From Pseudonocardia ammonioxydans (GTDB taxonomy: Bacteria; Actinomycetota; Actinomycetes; Mycobacteriales; Pseudonocardiaceae): a DNA stretch of 64,000 nucleotides. Both the position numbers and the translations under genes were made by a program. The DNA is taken from contig NZ_FOUY01000011.1 of the NCBI RefSeq assembly GCF_900115005.1, positions 62,001 to 126,000 of the forward strand, in the 5' to 3' direction. The notes beneath the pieces were generated by a model that was given only the letters and a program-made list of their open reading frames with translations, searched no databases and was not told the DNA's origin. Numbering within the stretch: the stretch's first letter is position 1; the number at the start of each line of letters is the position of its first letter. Of the stretch, positions 61,136 through 64,000 are shown piece by piece.

Positions 61136-61777
61136 TCATCCCCCGAGGGTGAGGTGCACGTTGCCGGTGTTGACCTGCTCGGCCGTGAAGGTGACCTCGC
61201 CGCGGCGGGCGACCTCGACGCTGTAGTAGTCCGAGCGGTCGACCTGGTCGACGTCGAAGCTGTAGACGCAGGAGGGGCCGCTGCGGCGGCCGGAGCGGAG
61301 TTCGCCCATCCCGGAGATGCGGCCGTCGGCGTCGCGGATGACGACGGGGGTGCCGCCGGTGATGTCGCTGTATCCGGCCGTGGTGCACGGCGAGGTGTAG
61401 GAGTAGTTGCTGGTGAAGTAGCTATTCGGGGTCAGCGTGAGGGTGCCGGTCACCCGGATCGGGGCGGCGCCCATGACCGCGGCGAGGACCGCAAACAGCG
61501 CGAGCGGGACGCCGAGCGCGAGCCCGATGTAGAGGTAGCGGCGGCGGGTCCGGTCGGTCAGCGCCGGATGGCGGGCCGGCTCCGGCTGCGGCGACGGCGG
61601 CGTCTCCGGTGACGGCGACGGCGGCGGCCCGGTGGGCGGCGGGGTCTGCCGTTGGGCAGGGATCGCGTCGGGCGCCGGGGGCGGCGGTGCAGTGAGGCGG
61701 TGCGGGCGGCGAGCTCGTGCGAGTGCCGCGGGGGAGCCGGGGCCGGGCTGAGGGTTGGGTGCGGATGGAGTAGTCAC
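61136..61777 (-). CDS. proline-rich membrane-anchored protein of unknown function
   Basis: A 213-residue protein: a disordered cytoplasmic start rich in Pro (residues 1-75), one membrane helix (YLYIGLALGVPLALFAVLAAVMG, ~80-102) and an extracytoplasmic domain (IRVTGTLTLTPNSYFTSNYSYTSPCTTAGYSDI...SCVYSFDVDQVDRSDYYSVEVARRGEVTF) with two Cys likely to form a disulfide. I know no function. The GTG start is chosen because it begins with the same 13 bases as the divergent MmpS-like gene; an earlier GTG at 61822 is possible. Confidence 0.65.
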   Translation of the reverse strand: MTTPSAPNPQPGPGSPAALARARRPHRLTAPPPPAPDAIPAQRQTPPPTGPPPSPSPETPPSPQPEPARHPALTDRTRRRYLYIGLALGVPLALFAVLAAVMGAAPIRVTGTLTLTPNSYFTSNYSYTSPCTTAGYSDITGGTPVVIRDADGRISGMGELRSGRRSGPSCVYSFDVDQVDRSDYYSVEVARRGEVTFTAEQVNTGNVHLTLGG

Positions 61778-61895
61778 ATCGCTGCGATCGGCGGTGCGAG
61801 ATGGGCCGTTACGCCTGCTCACGGCTACATCATCAGTTCTGGGTATCCGAACCGGACCGGGTAACGAAAACAGGCTGGCCTGGGACTCAGCTGGT

Positions 61896-62612
61896 GTGAC
61901 TACTCCATACGGCCCGCAGGGCCCGCAGCCGCAGTACCCCTACAACCAGCAGCCGCAGCAGGCGCCGTGGGCGTCCGGTCGGCACGCCGCCCCCGGTGGG
62001 CAGCCGCAGCACGGACAGCCGCCGCACGGGCAGCCCGCGGGGACCCCGGCGCCGCCGGAGCCGCCCCGCAAGAAGGGCGGCAAGTGGAAGTGGGTCGTCG
62101 GTGTGCTCGCGGTCCTCGTGGTGATCGGCATGGTGAACGGCGCCGGCGGGGACGACCCCACCGACACCGCGACGGCGGCCGCGCCCATCGCCGAGGACGT
62201 GGTGGCACCGGAGCCGGTGGCGCCCCCGGCCGCGGCGCCCGCCCCGGTCGCCCCGGCCCCCGCCCCGGCGCCTGCTCCGGTGGAGGCGCCCGCGCCCGCC
62301 GAGCCCGCCTCGACCGGGATCACCTACGAGGTGACCGGGAAGAAGGGCGGCACGGCCACCGGGTTCGGTCCGGGCTCGAGCGTGACCTACACCAGCGGGG
62401 ACAGCATGCAGATCTCGCAGGACACCGACGCCGACCTGCCGTGGTCGAAGACGGTCGAGCTCAGCGACGGGCCGTTCCAGATCGCGACGCTGACCGCGCA
62501 GGCCGGGGACGGCTACAACTCGATCTCGTGCCGGATCACCCGCGACGGCGAGGTACTGGCCGAGAACACCTCGACCGGCCAGTTCGCGGTGGTCACCTGC
62601 AACGCCGGCTGA
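61896..62612 (+). CDS. MmpS-like membrane-anchored protein
   Basis: A 238-residue protein: a Pro/Gln-rich cytoplasmic start (1-55), one helix (WKWVVGVLAVLVVIGMVNGAG, ~64-84), an Ala-Pro spacer (~100-140) and a C-terminal domain (ITYEVTGKKGGTATGF...VTYTSGDSMQISQDTDADLPWSKTVEL...SISCRITRDGEVLAENTSTGQFAVVTC) of the MmpS type. MmpS proteins assist lipid and siderophore export by MmpL partners, though many non-mycobacterial copies stand alone as here. The two Cys probably pair. Divergent from the preceding protein gene. Confidence 0.78.
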   Translation: MTTPYGPQGPQPQYPYNQQPQQAPWASGRHAAPGGQPQHGQPPHGQPAGTPAPPEPPRKKGGKWKWVVGVLAVLVVIGMVNGAGGDDPTDTATAAAPIAEDVVAPEPVAPPAAAPAPVAPAPAPAPAPVEAPAPAEPASTGITYEVTGKKGGTATGFGPGSSVTYTSGDSMQISQDTDADLPWSKTVELSDGPFQIATLTAQAGDGYNSISCRITRDGEVLAENTSTGQFAVVTCNAG

Positions 62613-62647
62613 CCGGCTAGCACCACCTACGGCTACTCTCTCGTTCC

Positions 62648-62702
62648 GGCGCCCGGCCGGGGTTCATGGAGTAGTCACGTACAACCTGACCGGCCGGGCG
62701 CC
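62648..62702. repeat. long inverted repeat around a third copy of the GTGACTACTCCAT motif
   Basis: Perfect 13-bp arms (GGCGCCCGGCCGG and complement) enclose 29 bp, in the middle of which lies ATGGAGTAGTCAC. GGTT/AACC extend the pairing inside. It follows the MmpS-like gene and precedes a terminator; it could be an RNA structure or a small mobile or regulatory element. Confidence 0.65.
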
Positions 62703-62713
62703 ACCTACCTCCC

Positions 62714-62745
62714 GACCCCGGTCCGGCTTCGGCCAGGCCGGGGTC
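62714..62745 (+). terminator. terminator downstream of the MmpS-like gene
   Basis: GACCCCGGTCCGGC and GCCAGGCCGGGGTC pair around a TTCG tetraloop, with two imperfect positions. The UUCG loop gives high stability. Confidence 0.6.
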
Positions 62746-62860
62746 ACTGTTGTGTCGGGACGCGGGTTATCGAAGTGTGCCGGCATCGTCCCGTCCACCC
62801 GCAGTACGAGCTCCAACTGCCTGGTTGCGTGCAGGCCGAAGTGGCGCCGACCGGTCAGGC

Positions 62861-63076
62861 ATGGCGGTCGAGGCGGCCGTGGGCGCGGCCGAGTCAGTGA
62901 CAGCGGCGGTGGAGGCCGCCGACGCCGCCCCGGAGCAGGCCCGTGAGTACGCCGAGCAGCAGTCGGCGTCGTCCGTCGAGGTCGCGCAGCGGAACGCGTT
63001 GCGTGCGTGCCGGGAGCAGACCGGGATGACCACGGCGCAGTGCCGGGCGGACGCCGCGGCCGGCAACGCGAGCTGA
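62861..63076 (+). CDS. small hypothetical alanine-rich protein
   Basis: A 71-residue acidic helical protein: MAVEAAVGAAESVTAAVEAADAAPEQAREYAEQQSASSVEVAQRNALRACREQTGMTTAQCRADAAAGNAS. Two Cys near the end could pair. No family is recognised and no strong ribosome site is seen, so coding status is uncertain; codon bias nonetheless fits. A terminator hairpin follows. Confidence 0.35.
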   Translation: MAVEAAVGAAESVTAAVEAADAAPEQAREYAEQQSASSVEVAQRNALRACREQTGMTTAQCRADAAAGNAS

Positions 63077-63112
63077 CCGCCGGGCACGATGCTCTTCCGG
63101 GGGAAGAAGATC

Positions 63113-63144
63113 GGCCCCACCTCCTGGGTACGGGAGGCGGGGCC
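63113..63144. terminator. bidirectional terminator
   Basis: GGCCCCACCTCC and GGAGGCGGGGCC form a 12-bp stem with one mismatch and an 8-nt loop, between the small rightward frame and the leftward alcohol dehydrogenase gene. Confidence 0.65.
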
Positions 63145-63168
63145 GAACCGCCGGGGAGCGGACGTGTC

Positions 63169-64000
63169 TCAGTGCTCGTGCACGATCAGCCCGCGCAGGT
63201 TGTGCCCGTCGACCAGGTCGGCGTAGCCCTCGTTGACCTGGTCCAGCGAGTAGGTCTTGGTGACGAGCCCGTCGAGCTGCAGGTCCCCGGTGCGGTAGAG
63301 CCCCAGGAGCTTGGGGATGTCGGTGGTCGGGTTGCAGTCGCCGAACAGGCTGCCGCGGATCGTCTTCTTCCACAGCGTGGCGACGGTCCCGGAGACGTCG
63401 ATGGTCCGCGCGTCGAACTCGCCGAGCGCGACCAGCACGACCACGCCGGCCTTGCCGATGGCGTCGAACGCCTCCGAGACGACCTCGGCCGTCATGATCC
63501 CGACGGTCACGATCGCCTTGGCCGCCCCGACCCCGTGGGTCAGCGAGAACGACAGCTCGCGGGCCTCGTCCGCGGTGCCGACCGCGTGGGTGGCGCCGAA
63601 CTGCAGTGCCGCCTCCCGCTTGCCCGCGACCGGGTCGACCGCGATCACGTACTGGGCGCCGGCGTGCCGCGCACCCTGCACGGCGTTGATCCCGATCCCG
63701 CCGGTGCCGTAGACGAGCACGGTGTCGCCCGGGCGGACGTCGGCGGCCCGGGTGGCCGCGCCCCAGCCGGTGGGCACCCCGCAGCCGACCAGCGCGGCCT
63801 TGTCGAGGGGCAGGTCCGGGTCGATGCGGACCGCCGAGGACTGGTGGATGACGCCGTACTGGCTGAACGTGCCGAGCATGCACATCGCGCCGTAGCGCCC
63901 CGCCGGCCCGGACAGCGGCCAGCTCTCGCCCGGCAGGAAGCCGCGCATGATGTTGGCGCCCATGTCGCAGATCGCCTGCTGGCCGGTCGCGCACCAGTGG
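63169..64000 (-). CDS. NDMA-dependent-type zinc alcohol dehydrogenase (3' part; runs off the window)
   Basis: At least 277 residues of a medium-chain Zn-dependent dehydrogenase. HWCATGQQAICDMGANIMRGFLP holds part of the structural zinc site. GCGVPTGWGAATRAADVRPGDTVLVYGTGGIGINAVQGARHAGAQYVIAVDP is the catalytic-Cys and Rossmann region. SLFGDCNPTTDIPKLLGLYRTGDLQLDGLVTKTYSLDQVNEGYADL ends the domain. The pattern is that of actinobacterial nicotinoprotein (NDMA/mycofactocin-linked) alcohol dehydrogenases, in which NAD stays bound. It could feed the nearby aldehyde dehydrogenase and acyl-CoA ligase. Confidence 0.88.
   Translation of the reverse strand, partial: HWCATGQQAICDMGANIMRGFLPGESWPLSGPAGRYGAMCMLGTFSQYGVIHQSSAVRIDPDLPLDKAALVGCGVPTGWGAATRAADVRPGDTVLVYGTGGIGINAVQGARHAGAQYVIAVDPVAGKREAALQFGATHAVGTADEARELSFSLTHGVGAAKAIVTVGIMTAEVVSEAFDAIGKAGVVVLVALGEFDARTIDVSGTVATLWKKTIRGSLFGDCNPTTDIPKLLGLYRTGDLQLDGLVTKTYSLDQVNEGYADLVDGHNLRGLIVHEH

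Overview
The window is GC-rich, densely packed DNA with third-position G/C codon use, many GTG starts, 4-bp stop/start overlaps (ATGA, GTGA) and families typical of Actinobacteria (conservon-type sensor kinase, dodecin, AfsR/SARP-type regulator, MmpS-like proteins, NDMA-type alcohol dehydrogenase). A Pseudonocardia-like soil actinobacterium is the best guess; this is inference from gene content. I saw no rRNA, tRNA, phage, insertion sequence or true CRISPR array.

Layout. 1-2.9 kb: start of a sensor kinase gene, a MazF/RHH toxin-antitoxin pair, a pyridoxamine-oxidase-like protein and a small membrane protein. 2.8-11.3 kb: a leftward acyl-CoA catabolic operon (two-domain acyl-CoA dehydrogenase, acyl-CoA synthetase, nitronate monooxygenase, and an in-frame thiolase/enoyl-CoA hydratase fusion) facing a TetR gene across a palindromic operator. 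11.3-15.6 kb: a 61-bp-period repeat block, dodecin, a Clp ATPase, an alpha/beta hydrolase and a cupin. 15.6-21.7 kb: CoA transferase, acyl-CoA dehydrogenase, a complete TRAP transporter and a TetR regulator. 21.7-30 kb: a frameshifted GMC oxidoreductase with its small subunit, a MerR regulator split from its effector domain, a second MazEF pair, aldehyde dehydrogenase, CinA-type protein, flavin monooxygenase and small DUF proteins.

30-53.4 kb is the outstanding region. One rightward operon (34.5-42.5 kb) carries the four core enzyme types of bacterial coenzyme M (CoM) biosynthesis: phosphosulfolactate synthase, two aspartase/fumarase-superfamily lyases and a PLP-dependent cysteine-desulfhydrase-like enzyme. 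It runs by overlapping codons into DUF1116 and DUF2877 proteins, which are the partners of FdrA. FdrA and a carbamate kinase lie nearby on the other strand and complete an oxamate-carbamoyltransferase-type set. Around them are a Co-type nitrile hydratase (beta, alpha and a His-tailed accessory protein), five members of the nitrilase-linked Nit1C/nitrogen-starvation cluster (DsrE-like Sll0783, AIR-synthase-like Sll0787, radical SAM MSMEG_0568, GNAT MSMEG_0567, glycosyltransferase MSMEG_0565) but no nitrilase, LarB and LarE without LarA or LarC, an OsmC protein, a CoA-disulfide-reductase-like flavoprotein, an XRE-cupin regulator and an amidohydrolase. A near-identical promoter element occurs near both ends of this region. 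No epoxide or alkene genes are present, so CoM must have another use here. My working hypothesis is that CoM is a thiol carrier for cyanide or nitrile nitrogen: thiocyanate ester, then thiocarbamate by the hydratase, then carbamoyl phosphate by the FdrA complex, then ATP, NH3 and CO2 by carbamate kinase.

53.3-64 kb: a large AfsR-like ATPase regulator; an acyl-CoA ligase, lactonase-like hydrolase and aldehyde dehydrogenase sharing one operator motif; two proline-rich membrane-anchored proteins; and the 3' part of an NDMA-type alcohol dehydrogenase gene.
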